Shown here piece after piece: positions 35,410 through 47,301 of a DNA stretch of 64,000 nt. A program made the position numbers and the translations under genes. Under the pieces are notes generated by a model. That model was given only the letters and a program-made list of their open reading frames with translations. It was not told the origin of the DNA and did no database searches. Within the stretch, counting starts at the first letter, position 1. Each line of letters begins with the position of its first letter. Where the stretch lies: NCBI GenBank assembly GCA_030490835.1, contig CM059975.1, forward strand, positions 50,583,174 through 50,647,173, given 5' to 3'. The stretch comes from Annona cherimola. Lineage: Eukaryota; Streptophyta; Magnoliopsida; Magnoliales; Annonaceae.

Positions 35410-38400
35410 ATTTGTTTAAAGGTAAAGGAAAACAACATATGGTTCATGGACAGTGGTTGCTAGAGGCATATGACTGGAGAAAGAAGTCTATTTCACAAAC
35501 TTAAGCCTTGCAACGACGGAACGGTTGCCTTTGGTAATAATGAGAAAGGTAAAATCAAAGGTAAAGGAAATATTTATAGTAGCTCAAATGCATGCATGGA
35601 GGATGTTTTGTTTGTTGAAGGACTCAAGCATAACTTAATGAGCATTAGCCAATTATGTGATAAAGGATATAAAGTTATGTTTGAATCATCTATATGCAAT
35701 GTATTTGATGGTGAGCATATCATGTTTAGTGGAAAAAGACATGGAAATGTATATTTGGTTTCACTTGATGAACTAGATGGTCAATGTCTAATGGCCATTG
35801 AAAATGATCCATGGGTTTGGCATAAAAGACTTGGACATGTGAATATGTCAAACATAAAGACCCTATGGAAAAAGAGTTTGGTAGAAGGCTTGCCAAAGTT
35901 GAAATATGACAAAGACAAAATTTGCAAGGCATGTCAATTATCTAAACAACCAAAGATGTCTTTTTCTACCAAAAAGGAGATTTCCACCACAAGGCCACTT
36001 GAATTGCTACACATGGATCTATATGGACCATCCGACATTTTAACCATTGGTGGAAAGAAATATGTATTTGTTATTGTAGATGACTTTTCAAGATTCACAT
36101 GGATAATTCTCTTAGCTAGCAAAGATGAAGCCTTCTCTATGTTTTCAACTTTTGTAAACTTGGTGGAAAATGAAAAACAAAGTACTATTATGTCTATAAG
36201 AAGTGACCATGGTGGTGAATTTGAGAACAAACGATTCATAGAATTATGTAATGAAAAAGGAATTCATCACACATTTTCTGCACCAAGGACTCCACAACAA
36301 AATGGAGTAGTTGAAAGGAAAAACAGAACTATACAAGAGATGGCTAGAACAATGATAAATGAGAGCAAATTATTCAAGAAGTTTTGGGGTGAAGCTCTGA
36401 GCATAGCTTGTCATGTTTTAAATCGAGTTACCATTAGAGCTATCTTGAAAAAGACCCCATATGAGCTATGGAAGGGAAGAAAACCAAATATCTCTTATTT
36501 TCATGCTTTTAGATGCACATGTTATGTGTTGAACAATGGAAAAACCAACTTGGGAAAACTTGACGCTAAAAGTGATGAGTCAATATTTCTTGGGTACTCA
36601 TCAAAAAGCAAAACATATAGAGTATTCAATAAACGAAACCAAGTTGTAGAAGAATCCATACATGTTGTTTTTGATGAAACTAACCAATGCTTGAAAAGAA
36701 GAGATAATTTAAGTGATGCAGATGAGATTATAAGCAACTTTGAAAATCTGCATGTGGAAAAGCAAGAAGAGTCCATGGAGGAAAGGGTAAGTGAAGGTGA
36801 TGATTCCTATAAACCTCCATCTGATTTAAAATTCAAACATGCACATCCAATTGAACAAGTTATAGGAAATGTGTATGAAGGTGTAAAAACTAGAAGGTCA
36901 AAGCAAAATGTTTGTGGACAATATGCTTTTGTATCTAAGATTGAACCATCTAATATTGACCAAGCTCTCAATAATGAAAACTGGATTATAGCAATGCAAG
37001 AAGAGCTAAATCAATTTGAAAGAAACCAAGTTTGGCATCTTGTTCCTAGACCAAAAGATTGTACTATTATTGGCACCAAGTGGGTCTTTAGGAACAAATT
37101 AGATGAAAGTGGACTTGTAGTGAGAAACAAAGCTAGACTTGTGACAAAAGGATACTCACAAGAAGAAGGAATAGATTTTGAGGAATCCTATGCCCCGGTT
37201 GCCAGATTAGAGGCAATTCGCATCTTACTAGCTTTTGCATCTCACATGAACTTTAAATTGTTTCAAATGGATGTCAAAAGTGCATTTCTGAATGGTTATA
37301 TAAATGAAGAGGTGTATGTAGAACAACCACCTGGATTTGAGGAAAAAGATCAATCTAAATTTGTATACAAGCTAACCAAAGCATTATATGGATTAAAACA
37401 AGCTCCAAGAGCTTGGTATGATAGACTAAGCAAATTTCTGATTGATCATGATTTTCAAAAGGGAAATGTAGACACCACTTTGTTTATCAAGTACAATGGA
37501 AAGGATATATTAATTATTCAAATTTATGTTGACGATATCATTTTCAGTGCTACTAATGAAGCTCTTTGTCAAGAATTTTCTGAGCTTATGCAGAAAGAAT
37601 TTGAGATGAGCATGATGGGAGAGCTAAACTTTTTCCTTGGACTGCAAATCAAGCAATTGAATGAAGGAATCTTCATTAACCAGTCCAAGTACATCAAGGA
37701 AATGCTGAAGAAGTTTGGCATGGAAAATAGCAACGGAGCAAACACGCCAATGAGCTCTACAATCAAGCTTGACAAAGATGAGAAGGGCAAAGTAGTTGAT
37801 TTAAAACTGTATAGAAGCATGATAGGTTCTTTATTGTATTTAACCGCTTCTAGGCCTGATATTTTATTTAGTGTGTGTATGTGCTCTAGATTTCAATCAT
37901 GCCCAAAAGAATCACACTTGGTAGCTGTGAAAAGAATTTTCAGATATCTAGTAGACACTACCAATTTAGGACTATGGTATCCAAAGGGCTCTAATTTTGA
38001 TCTAATCGGCTACTCTGATGCGGATTTTGCCGGTTACAAAGTGGATAGAAAAAGCACTAGTGGAACATGTCAGTTTCTTGGGAACATGTTGGTTTCATGG
38101 TTTTCAAGAAAACAATCTAGTGTTGCTCTATCTACGGCGGAAGCCGAATACATTGCCGCCGGGAGCTGTTGTGCCCAATTACTTTGGATGAAACAACAAC
38201 TTAGGGACTATGGCATGGATTTTAAAGATATACCTATCAAATGTGATAATACTAGTGCCATATGTCTAACCAAGAATCCAGTCTTGCATTCTAGAACCAA
38301 ACATATAGATCTTAGACATCATTTCATTAGAGAACATGTAGAAAATCATGACATATGTTTGGTATATGTAAGAACCGAGGATCAAGTTGCAGACATATTC

Positions 38401-38469
38401 ACTAAGCCCCTAGCAAAAGAAGCATTTTATAAGATTAGAAATGACATGAGAATGATTGAGTTAGGCTAA
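35410..38469 (+). pseudogene. pol: E2 pol with one stop in the protease motif
   Basis: From the candidate acceptor the frame reads ICLKVKENN..WFMDSGC, then TAG at 35461-35463, then RHMTG. The rest (999 residues from 35470) is open: integrase ([29 protein letters not shown]), RT (YVDDIIFSA) and RNase H ([16 protein letters not shown]). The TAG replaces the Ser codon just after the catalytic DSG, so Gag-Pol would be cut at the protease unless read through. A few linker residues also differ from E1. Confidence 0.9.
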
Positions 38470-38774
38470 GCATAAACTAAGGGGGAGCACATGTTTAGGG
38501 GGAGCAACCCCACCTATCTCTTTCTTTACCTTCTCTAACTTTTTGATATATTGACAAAAAGGGGGAGAAATAGGAGTTGATTTGAGTCTCAATAGGCTAA
38601 AAGGTTGAGTCTTTTTTATCATATGTTGAATGTTTGTATGATTAAAAGATTGCATGAGCATATGTTGTATGTTTGCATGAGAATAAGTTGATTAAATATT
38701 AAAATACAAAATGAACATGTTATTGAAAGGTATACACTCAAATCGGTTTTGTCAATCATCAAAAAGGGGGAGAT
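38470..38774 (+). other. E2 3' untranslated stretch with repeated polypurine tracts
   Basis: G-rich purine runs occur near 38479-38486, 38497-38504, 38556-38568 and 38761-38774. Only the last abuts the LTR. The third, AAAAAGGGGGAGA after TTGAC, matches the second tract seen in E1 and E3. No ORF is present. Confidence 0.75.
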
Positions 38775-40405
38775 TGTTGGAAACATGTGGAAAATAAGTT
38801 AAATCTATGTTTTGATGATTAACAAATCAATTTGAGTAAGTCTTAGCTACTAACATGTTTGTGGAAATGTTTAAGGCATATACACTTGAAGAAAATAAAG
38901 CATGGAAGACTAAGTCGTAGTCCAAGTCGACTCCAAGATCGACTTCAAAAAGCCCAAACTGTCCAGAGTTGAAAATGGGAGAAGAACAAGTGAAGTCGCA
39001 GGCCAAGTCGACTCCAGGTGCGACTTAGGAAACCAAGTCGCAGACGAAGTCGACTCCAGCATCGACTTCAAGCATCCAGAGTTGAAAAAGTGGAAACGGA
39101 CATGACGAAGTCGCAGGCGAAGTCGACTCCAGGTGCGACTTGGGCGAAGTCGCAGACGAGGTCGACTCCAACTTCGACTTGAGGAGTTCAGACTTGAAGA
39201 TTGAAGTTTCAATCTTATTCCAAGGATCCATTTGGACTTTATCAAATCCAAATAAGATGCAAAGTTCATTCTCAAAAAGCAACTGAAGTTTCTTGAAGAT
39301 CAAAAGCTAAGATTCATATTCAAAGTTCAAATCAAGTCTATCAAGTCCAAAGCTAATCTTCAAGCTTATTCCAAATGAAGCAATACCCAAGTCATGAAGA
39401 CCAATTTAACAAAGTTCAAGCCAGTTCAAGAAGATCAAGGTGTTCTTGCAAAAGACCACGCCAAGTCGCAACCCAAGTTGACTCCAGGATCGACTTGAGT
39501 TGAGGACTGAAGGCCAAGTTGACCCAGACTCGGACTTGGAAATCTGAAGAACTGGAGTCGCACACGAGGTCGACTCCAGGTGCGACTTGGAAGCCAAGTC
39601 GCAGGCCAAGTCGACTCCACATGCGACTTGGGTCGCAACGGTCGGAATTTATTCGAACGTTGGCGCATTAAATGCGCGCCACCTACCCTCTAACGTTCGG
39701 ATTCCCTCCAAAATTATAAATAGCATTCATGGTGGACGAGGGAAGTAGCTGAGAATCATTAAGTGTGCTTAACTCCTATATTCAAGAGCTCTAAAGAGAT
39801 CAAGCCATTCAAGGAGGAAGAACTTCACTTCAAGTTGCAAGAGCTATATTTCAGAATCTTCAAAGCCATTACAACAAGTTCTTCTCTGCGCCAAAACTGC
39901 TACTACACAACTGTAAAGTGTAGTTTTCTTATTGTTTCATTTGTTTGTGTTGAACTTGATTTAGTTTGAGGAACTAAGATCAAGTGTAAGCAAAGTAGTG
40001 TGTGATTGGAGTGTAACTCATCACCTACTTGTGCTGTAATTTGTTGATGCCCCCTAGAGCTGGAATCTAGAAGAGAGCAAGAGGCTCTGGTTGTATATGC
40101 CCCCTAGAGCTAGAATCTAGAAGAGAGCAGTGGCTCTAATTGTATTGAGAGAATACAATAGTGGAACCCAAGTCACAAGGAGTGTGAGCTTGGAAGAGTG
40201 GAGTAGGGAGGTTGCCCGAACCACTATAAAAATTCTTGTCTGCCGGATTTACATTTCTGCTCTCTACATTATATTGCTTTCCATTTCGTTTCTTCACTAA
40301 GGGGATTAGATTAATCCGGGGTAAAGTTTCTGTTTAAGTTGTAAATTTTTAATTACCCAATTCACCCCTTCCCTCTTGGGTTTTGCCATCAACTCGGGAG
40401 CAACA
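38775..40405 (+). repeat. E2 3' LTR
   Basis: It is 1631 bp, the same length as the 5' LTR. It ends GGGAGCAACA where the 5' LTR has GGGACCAACA. Confidence 0.93.
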
Positions 40406-42687
40406 ACTCTTACTTTTATTTATGAGGGAACTTCTCAAGTCCAAGGGACAAAAAAAATATTTTGATTAGAGAGTTAGAAAGTTTTAAAATGCTTGAAATT
40501 GAAAATATTTATGAAATGTTTGCTAGATTTTCTAAAATTACTAACGCCTTGAAAGGTCTTGGAAAAGCTATTTCTGAATCTGAGCAGGTAATAAAAATCT
40601 TAAGAGCGCCACCCAAATCTTGGACTCCGAAGTCACAGCCATTGAGGAAGCAAAGGACCTCAAGACACTACAGCTAGAGGATCGTATAAGCTCGCTCACG
40701 TCACATGAGTTAATAAAGAGAAGAAATGAGGAGAAACACAAAGGCAAAAGAGCTATTTCCTTAAAAGTTGCACAAGCTTCAGGCGACTCCAACTCATCCT
40801 CTCAAAACGATGATGAGGAGATTGCTCTACTTACAAGACGGTTTAGAAAATTTATAAGAAAAGGGAGGAATTTTAAGAGCTTCAAAGAAAGAAATCAAAA
40901 AGAGAAAAAGAAGGAGGCTACAAAATGCTTCCAGTGTGGTGGTATGGGGCATATGCAAGCCCAATTCCCAATGCTCGAAGAGACCAAAACAAAGGAGCGA
41001 AGAGATAAGAAAGATTGAGGAGAAAACAGAAGATTTCAAAAGGTTAAAGGAAGAGGCATGTACTTCAACGAGGAGACATCTACAACATGTAGCTCTTCAG
41101 ATGAAGAAAATGAGGCCGCAAATTGCACAAGGATTTGTTGCATGGCAACAATGGAAGAAGATCTCAACTTATGTCTCGAAGCAACAGAAGTCTTGGAAGG
41201 TCAAACCACTTCAACAAACTACAAGATTAGTGAAGAGGTTTGTCTTAGAGCAAAGGCCAACAATATGTGGTTTATAGATAGTTGCTGCTCAAGACACATG
41301 ACGGGAGAAAATGGATTGTTCCATAGAATTAAACCGTGTAGCGAAGGAACGTTTGCTTTTGGGAACAATGAAAAAGGTATAATCAAAAGTAAAGAAAATA
41401 TTTATGAAATTTCAAATGCATGTATTGAGGATGTACTATTTGTCAAAGGACTCAAACACAACTTAATGAGTATTAGTTAATTATGTGATAAAGGTTATAA
41501 AGTTGTATTTGAATCTTCTATATGCAATGTATTTGATGATCATCAAATAATTTTTAGTGCCAAAAGACATGGAAATGTATATTTGGTTTGTCTAGACGAA
41601 CTTGATAGAAAATGTTTAATAGTCATAGAAAATTATCCATGGATATGGCATAAAAGACTTGGACACATTAATATGTCAAATATTAAAACTTTGTGGAAAA
41701 AGAGCCTAGTAGATGGGTTACCAAAACTCAAATATAACAAAGATAAGATTTGTAAAGTTTGTCAATTATCCAAGCAACCCAAAATGTCATTTTCCACCAA
41801 AAAGGAAATTTCAACGAATAGGCTACTTGAATTATTGCATATGGATCTTTATGGGCCATAGGACATTTTAACCCTTGGTGGGAAAAAGTATGTATTTGTA
41901 ATTGTTAATGATTTTTTAAAATTCACTTGGATAATACTCTTAGCTAGCAAAGATGAAGCATTCTTTATGTTTGTCACGTTTTCTAATTTGGTGCAAAACA
42001 AAAAACAAAATACAATTATCTCTATTAGAAGTGATCATGGTGGTGAATTTGAAAATAAATGATACATAGAATTTTGCAATGATAAAGAAATTCACCATAC
42101 ATTTTCTGCACCAAGAACACCCCAACAAAATGGGATTGTTGAAAGAAAAAATAAGACAATAAAAAAAATGGCTAGAACTATGCTAAATGAGAGTAAATTG
42201 TCCAAAAGATTTTAGGGCGAAGCTGTAAGTATAGCTTGTCATGTATTAAACTGAGTTCCATTAGAACAATTTTGAAGAAAACCCCATATGAAATTTGGAA
42301 AGGTAGAAAACCAAACATATCATATTTCCATGCTTTTGGTTGCACATGCTATGTATTAAACAATGAAAAAACCAACTTGGGTAAATTAGATGCCAAAAGT
42401 GATAAGGCAATTTTCTTTGGTTATTCAGCAAATAGCAAAGCATATAAAGTCTTCGACAAGAAAAATCAAATAGTAGAAGAATCAATACATGTTGTTTTTG
42501 ATGAATTTAACCAAACTCCGAGAAAGGAGGATGAATTAAGTGATGCAGATAAGACATCAAAGAACCCAAAAGTGAAACTACAAGAACAACAAGCATAAGC
42601 CGAGGCAAAACAAGACAATTCCATAGAGGAGAGGATAAGTGAAGGTAATAATTCTTATAAACCCTCAACTGATTTAAAATTGAAAAA
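40406..42687 (+). pseudogene. C0 copy B gag-pol with gag joined directly to protease
   Basis: It resumes the gag cut at 32007. The knuckle CFQCGGMGHMQAQF has lost its last Cys. The gag frame then runs STNYKISEEV and passes at 41237/41238 straight into CLRAKANNMWFIDSCCSRHMT of pol with no stop. The coiled coil, second knuckle and gag stop are absent, exactly the interval bounded by splice sites in E1-E3. The protease motif is DSC instead of DSG. Stops at 41478, 41859 and 42061 and further lesions break the integrase. It ends in the linker before RT. Confidence 0.85.
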
Positions 42688-42952
42688 TGTGGCACCCCGA
42701 ACTGGGGTGCCTAGAAGCCTTACTCTGGGATCTTGTCAATTGATAAACGTGACTCAGGATTGTTACCCTGATCACGCGGCGGGTTCTTAATCGGAACTCG
42801 TCCAATTTTTATTTCTTTCTTTCTCTTTTCTTTGATCACATAACATAATTTCTTACATTATTCATAATTTCATACAACCTATGTCCTTTCTCATCATATC
42901 CCATTAGGGCATTCATTCATACTTCAATATACAAAGGATTATATACCTTTGT

Positions 42953-44803
42953 TGTTGGTCCCGAGTTGATGGCTAAACCCAAGAGGGGAGGGGTGAATTG
43001 GGTTCTTTAAAATTTCTTGATAAACTCAAAGATCTTAACCCCTTGAAAAAATTAATCCCCTTTTTAAGCGAATGGAGAGCAAATAAGATAAAGCAGTAAA
43101 AATAAGTAGAACACAAGATTTATAGTGGTTCGGGCAAACCTTCCCTACTCCACTCTTCCAAGCTCACACTCCGTTGTGACTTGGGTTCCACTATGTATTC
43201 CAAGAATACACTTAGAGTCACCGCTCTCTTCTAGATTCAAAGCTCTAGGGGGCATATACAACTAGAGCCACTTGCTCTCTTCTAGATTCAAAGCTCTAGG
43301 GGGCATACACAACTAGAGCCACTTGCTCTCTTCTAGATTCAAAGCTCTAGGGGGCATACACAACTAGAGCCACTTGCTCTCTTCTAGATTCAAAGCTCTA
43401 GGGGGCATACACAACTAGAGCCACTTGCTCTCTTCTAGATTCAAAGCTCTAGGGGGCATATACAATCACTTGCACAAGTAGGTGATGAGTCACACTCCAA
43501 TCACACCCTACTTTGCATACACTTAATCTTAGCTACTCAAGCTAAATCAAGATTTATACAACCAAATAAAGAAATGAATAAAAACTACACTTTACAGATT
43601 TGTGTAGGCAGTTTTGAGCTTGAGGAAGAAATCAAAAATAGCTTGAATGATGATTGTTGAAGCAACTTGCAGTTTGAAGCTCTTTCTTTCCTTGAAACAC
43701 TCAAATATGGAGAAAAGGTATTTGAAAGTCTTTCTTGCACTTCTTTTCTTTCTTTGATCTTTAGAGTAGTGTCTCTTGTCTTTTCTTACGTTCATTTGAA
43801 TGTCCTTTTATAGATTGAGGAAAATATGAACGTTGTAGAAGTGGTTGGCGTGCAATAAATGAACTCCAACGTTCAAAAATTTGACCGTTATTCTCCAAGT
43901 CCAAGATGAAGTCGACTTGGCCTGCGACTTGGCTTCCAAGTCGCACATGGAGTCGACTTGGCCTGCGACTTGGGTTCTTCAGAAACTCAAGTCTGAGACT
44001 TGGGTCGACTTGGCTTTCAGACTTCAACTCAAGTCGATCCTGAAGTCGACTTGGGTTGCGACTTGGCTTGGTCTATTGCAGAAACGCCTTGATCTTCTTG
44101 AAATGTCTTGAGTCTTGCAAACCATTTGAAAGCTTTGAGTTCTTGCATAATATATGTATGTTCCTTGCTTTGCTTTGGACTCACTTGGTCTTCATGACTT
44201 GGATTTTACTCCATTTGGAAGCTAGCTTGAAGATTTGCTTTGAGCTTGATAGACTTGATTTGAATGTAGAACATGATTCTTAACTTTGAAATTGACTCAT
44301 TTGTTTTTCATCTTGATTCCTTGGACTTCGAATGATAAATCCTCTTGAATATCATGAAAATAGCATCTTTGAAAGTTTGAACATCTCAAGTCGTGGATGG
44401 AGTCGACCTGGCCTGCGACTTCACCCAAGTCGCACCTGGAGTCGACTTCGTTTGCGACTTCGTTATGTTCGTTTCCACTTTTCAGCTCTGGATACTCTAA
44501 GTCGATGCTGGAGTCGACTTCGTCTGCGACTTGACTTCCCAAGTCGCAAGTGGAGTCGACTTGACTTGCGACTTCACCTGTTGCCTTTTGGGATTCATTC
44601 TCAAGTCGATATTTGAGTCGACTTTGAGATCGACTTCACCCAAGTCGAAGTCCAAGTCGACTTGGAGATCGACTTGACTTCTTTGCTTTCCTTAAACATT
44701 TGTCAAACATGTTAGTACTCTTTATATACTCAAATAAGTTCTTGTTGATCATCAAAACTCAGGCTTTGGTCAATTTAGATTATTTTGAACATTGTTTCCA
44801 ACA
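42953..44803 (-). repeat. E3 3' LTR with a 51-bp tandem repeat
   Basis: It has the same design as E1: GTCGAC clusters in U3 (about 44680-44400 and 44060-43910), TATA box at 43812-43806, then a leader with tandem units at about 43222-43468. Five copies of AGCTCTAGGGGGCAT are counted. Confidence 0.93.
43222..43468. repeat. 51-bp tandem units in the E3 3' LTR (five copies)
   Basis: Each unit holds CTAGAGC...GCTCTAG inverted arms, able to form a 7-bp hairpin in the transcript. The 5' LTR has four units (about 52481-52675). E1 and E2 have two. Confidence 0.88.
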
Positions 44804-44818
44804 ATCTCCCCCTTTTTG
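44804..44818 (-). other. E3 polypurine tract
   Basis: CAAAAAGGGGGAGAT on the minus strand abuts the 3' LTR. A second copy lies at 45201-45214, just past the third ORF. Nothing else is recognised between 44819 and 45200. Confidence 0.88.
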
Positions 44819-45218
44819 ATGATTGACAAAACTTCATTTGAGTTGATACCTTTCAAAAATTTCAAACATATTCATTTGAGAAAACAGAGCATATAGGTAT
44901 CGTTGAACATATAATTTAGAGTTTTGAGAACATTTAATCATTTTGGCATAGAGTATGCTTGAATATCTTACAAGCCATATATTAAGTATTAATCATTAAG
45001 AGTACGTTGTATTGTAATCATTGATCAAATATATCATTCATTCAACTCTGTATCAATCATATATAAACCAATTATCATATCAAACATCATTTCATATATA
45101 TATGAAGTTTCATTACAGAATACAATGAAGCATAAATGAAACTATCCTAGATACAAACTACCCAACCCAAAAATAAAAACACTCAAATCTAACCTGTCTT
45201 CCTCCCCCTTTTTGTCAA

Positions 45219-46793
45219 TCATTCAAAAAGTACTAAAGACTTGGTAAATTGAAATTGAGAGATGGGATAGAGAATAGGTTTGATGGGACAATGATGGGCC
45301 GAGGAGTAAACAAGAGAAGCATGATCGGGAGTTGCCTCTGTATGAACTGAACCCGACTCGTAGGGATCGAGTTCAGGCATGGGTCTCTTTTTATGATGGC
45401 CTGAGGCAAGATGATAGCGGATATGTCGCATTTCCCGCTCGATTCTATCTTGTCGGGAATGCATATCTTCAAGTGCATTAAGGACACCGGTGACAAGACT
45501 TGTCATCCGGTTTTCTTGTTGTCCCATTTCAGCCCTCATGGCTATGATTTCATCTTTCAAATCCTTTAGGGTGACCTCCTCAGAAGAGGTTGGAGGCACC
45601 CGTTCTCTTGCAGCGGACCCTTGTGGAGAATAGGATCCGTGCGATATGGGAGATGCTGGCTCCTCTTGAGCAGGTGGTGCCGTGGGAGGTTGCTCCCCCT
45701 CAGCTTGTGCATTGTCTGCTTGCTCTTCTTCTGTAGCTTCATGCCTTAGTTCAAGCAGATTGATCTTCATTCTCTGGATTAGTGCTTTATTTATGGCATT
45801 TGTGGATTTGAGCACTTCGAAAGGCTCGCCTTCAATATCCACTTTGAAGAATTCCAAAATCTTTGTGATCCATGTGCCATAGGGAAGGACTCCTCGTGGG
45901 TTGTCCTTTCTATTTCTCAAGGCTTCTAGAAATAATTTGAGTATGCTCACTTTGACCCTGTTGGCCACTTTCCATAATATCCCAGCTTCCTGTGGATTCA
46001 ATTGATTTCTTCCACCGCCCTTTGGGTAGATGCAGTGTGCAATGAGAAGCCTTAGTACCCGAAGTCTGGGTGACAAATCCATGTACCGAAGGAATTTGAT
46101 TCCCGGATGGTACTTGTTGCTCCGGGTGAGCTGATTATACATTTGATCCATTGTGAGGTCTTCTGGAATAGGCTCATCCTCATACGGGACTCCAAGTATG
46201 TGTCCTAAATGACTCATTACTTCAGTCGGTCCTGCAACTATTCCGATTCCAAGATCCATTTCGACTCCTTTGACGAATGTTCCAAAGTATTCTTCATCCC
46301 AAAGATAATAAAACATTCGAGTAAGATCTGGATAGACCCTTTCGTCTTCCTTTAGCAAATTAGTCCATCCTTGAAAATCCAATAGATCTTCTATGTCGGA
46401 TCCATATTCTTTCAGGAAATTAAAATCTATAATCTTGGGTATGAATACCTTCCGTTCGTAGAACTTTTTGTAGAATCGGCTATGTTGGAGCTCGGTTTTG
46501 AAGTAGGTAGTGGGCATCTTCAATACTTGGGCTTTTCCAGCTCCAGTGCCCCTTCTGCTCGTTCCGGATTGTGTGCTCTGTGAGGTTTGTTGATTTTCTG
46601 ACCTGGGTGCTTGATCAGATGATTGAGTGGAGGTTTGGAATCGAACCCGTTTACCCGTCGAAGTTGAGGGTTCTTCTCGAACCCGTTTTGCAGGTGTCCT
46701 AGCTCTCCTAGGGACTTCTTCCTCAGTGTGAGATGTGGGAGGTCTAGGCACAGGCTTTTTTGATGGTTTGGAGACAGCTTTCTTCGGGGCCAT
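45219..46793 (-). CDS. E3 third ORF: putative plant transposon protein-type accessory protein
   Basis: The 524 residues begin MAPKKAVSKPS, with an N-terminal basic Pro/Ser/Thr-rich tail (TPAKRVREEPSTSTGKRVRF). The same core as in E1 follows: KVFIPKIIDF, LLDFQGW, YPDLTRMFYYLW, LRLLIAHCIYPKGGGRNQ, NPRGVLPYGTWITKIL. The C-terminal part has an acidic, Pro-rich linker and the conserved KKRPMPELDPYESGSVH. By eye the core is roughly two-thirds identical to E1, much less than pol. There is no membrane segment and the function is unknown. Confidence 0.75.
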   Translation of the reverse strand: MAPKKAVSKPSKKPVPRPPTSHTEEEVPRRARTPAKRVREEPSTSTGKRVRFQTSTQSSDQAPRSENQQTSQSTQSGTSRRGTGAGKAQVLKMPTTYFKTELQHSRFYKKFYERKVFIPKIIDFNFLKEYGSDIEDLLDFQGWTNLLKEDERVYPDLTRMFYYLWDEEYFGTFVKGVEMDLGIGIVAGPTEVMSHLGHILGVPYEDEPIPEDLTMDQMYNQLTRSNKYHPGIKFLRYMDLSPRLRVLRLLIAHCIYPKGGGRNQLNPQEAGILWKVANRVKVSILKLFLEALRNRKDNPRGVLPYGTWITKILEFFKVDIEGEPFEVLKSTNAINKALIQRMKINLLELRHEATEEEQADNAQAEGEQPPTAPPAQEEPASPISHGSYSPQGSAARERVPPTSSEEVTLKDLKDEIIAMRAEMGQQENRMTSLVTGVLNALEDMHSRQDRIEREMRHIRYHLASGHHKKRPMPELDPYESGSVHTEATPDHASLVYSSAHHCPIKPILYPISQFQFTKSLVLFE

Positions 46794-47107
46794 TGAGATA
46801 GGAATTGGAGTTTGAAATAGGAAAATGAAGACTAGAAAGATCTTGAGAGATTTTTGAGAATGGGAGGAGAAATGAGAGAGTAGTTGAGGGATGGAGGAAA
46901 CGGATTGAGAGAGTTGGGAGAAGATATCAAGGAGAGAGGCAGTGAGAGAGTAGGAGTCGCCGGAGAGGGAGAGGATTCCCGGAGAGAAAAAGGGAAATCG
47001 CCGGAGGAAAGAAAAACAGGGAGGCCGGAAAAAAATGAGGAAGAAAGAAAAGAAGAGAGAAGAAAAAGAAAAAGAAAAAAAAAAAAGGCTCGGAAGTCGG
47101 ACGGTCG

Positions 47108-47265
47108 CACGCGCGGAGTCGACTTTGCCCTAGGTGAAGTCGACTTCGGTCCTTCTGGAGTCGACTTCGCCTGGAGACGGAGTCGACTTCGACCCTAGCG
47201 GAGTCGACTTCGCTTCTAAAGCGGAGTCGACCTGGCGTCCCTGGAGTCGACTTGACTCATCGACT
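47108..47265 (-). repeat. GTCGAC palindrome array before the E3 third ORF
   Basis: Seven GTCGAC words lie in about 160 bp, in the same position as the E1 array at 4487-4655. Bases 46794-47107 are purine-rich and noncoding. Confidence 0.8.
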
Positions 47266-47301
47266 TGACATTTTCCAATTTAATTTTCTTATGAATTTTT
47301 C

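Larger units (their letters stand above)
32008..40405 (+). mobile_element. E2: Ty1/copia element of the same family, without the third ORF, 8.4 kb
   Basis: Two 1631-bp LTRs (32008-33638 and 38775-40405) flank primer site, gag, pol and polypurine tract. The target duplication ACTCT is at 32003-32007 and 40406-40410, inside C0 gag. I noticed roughly a dozen differences between the LTRs, so it is older than E1 and E3. Only about 290 bp separate the pol stop from the terminal polypurine tract, so the third ORF is absent. Confidence 0.95.
31666..42687 (+). mobile_element. C0 copy B: old Copia element, split by E2
   Basis: Gag starts with ATG at 31685 and is cut at 32007 by E2. It resumes at 40406 and runs through gag into protease, integrase and the linker before RT, ending at 42687 against T-like LTR copy C. 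Many stops and frameshifts are present. RT and RNase H are not found to the right. It shares the T insertion point with copy A. Confidence 0.85.
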
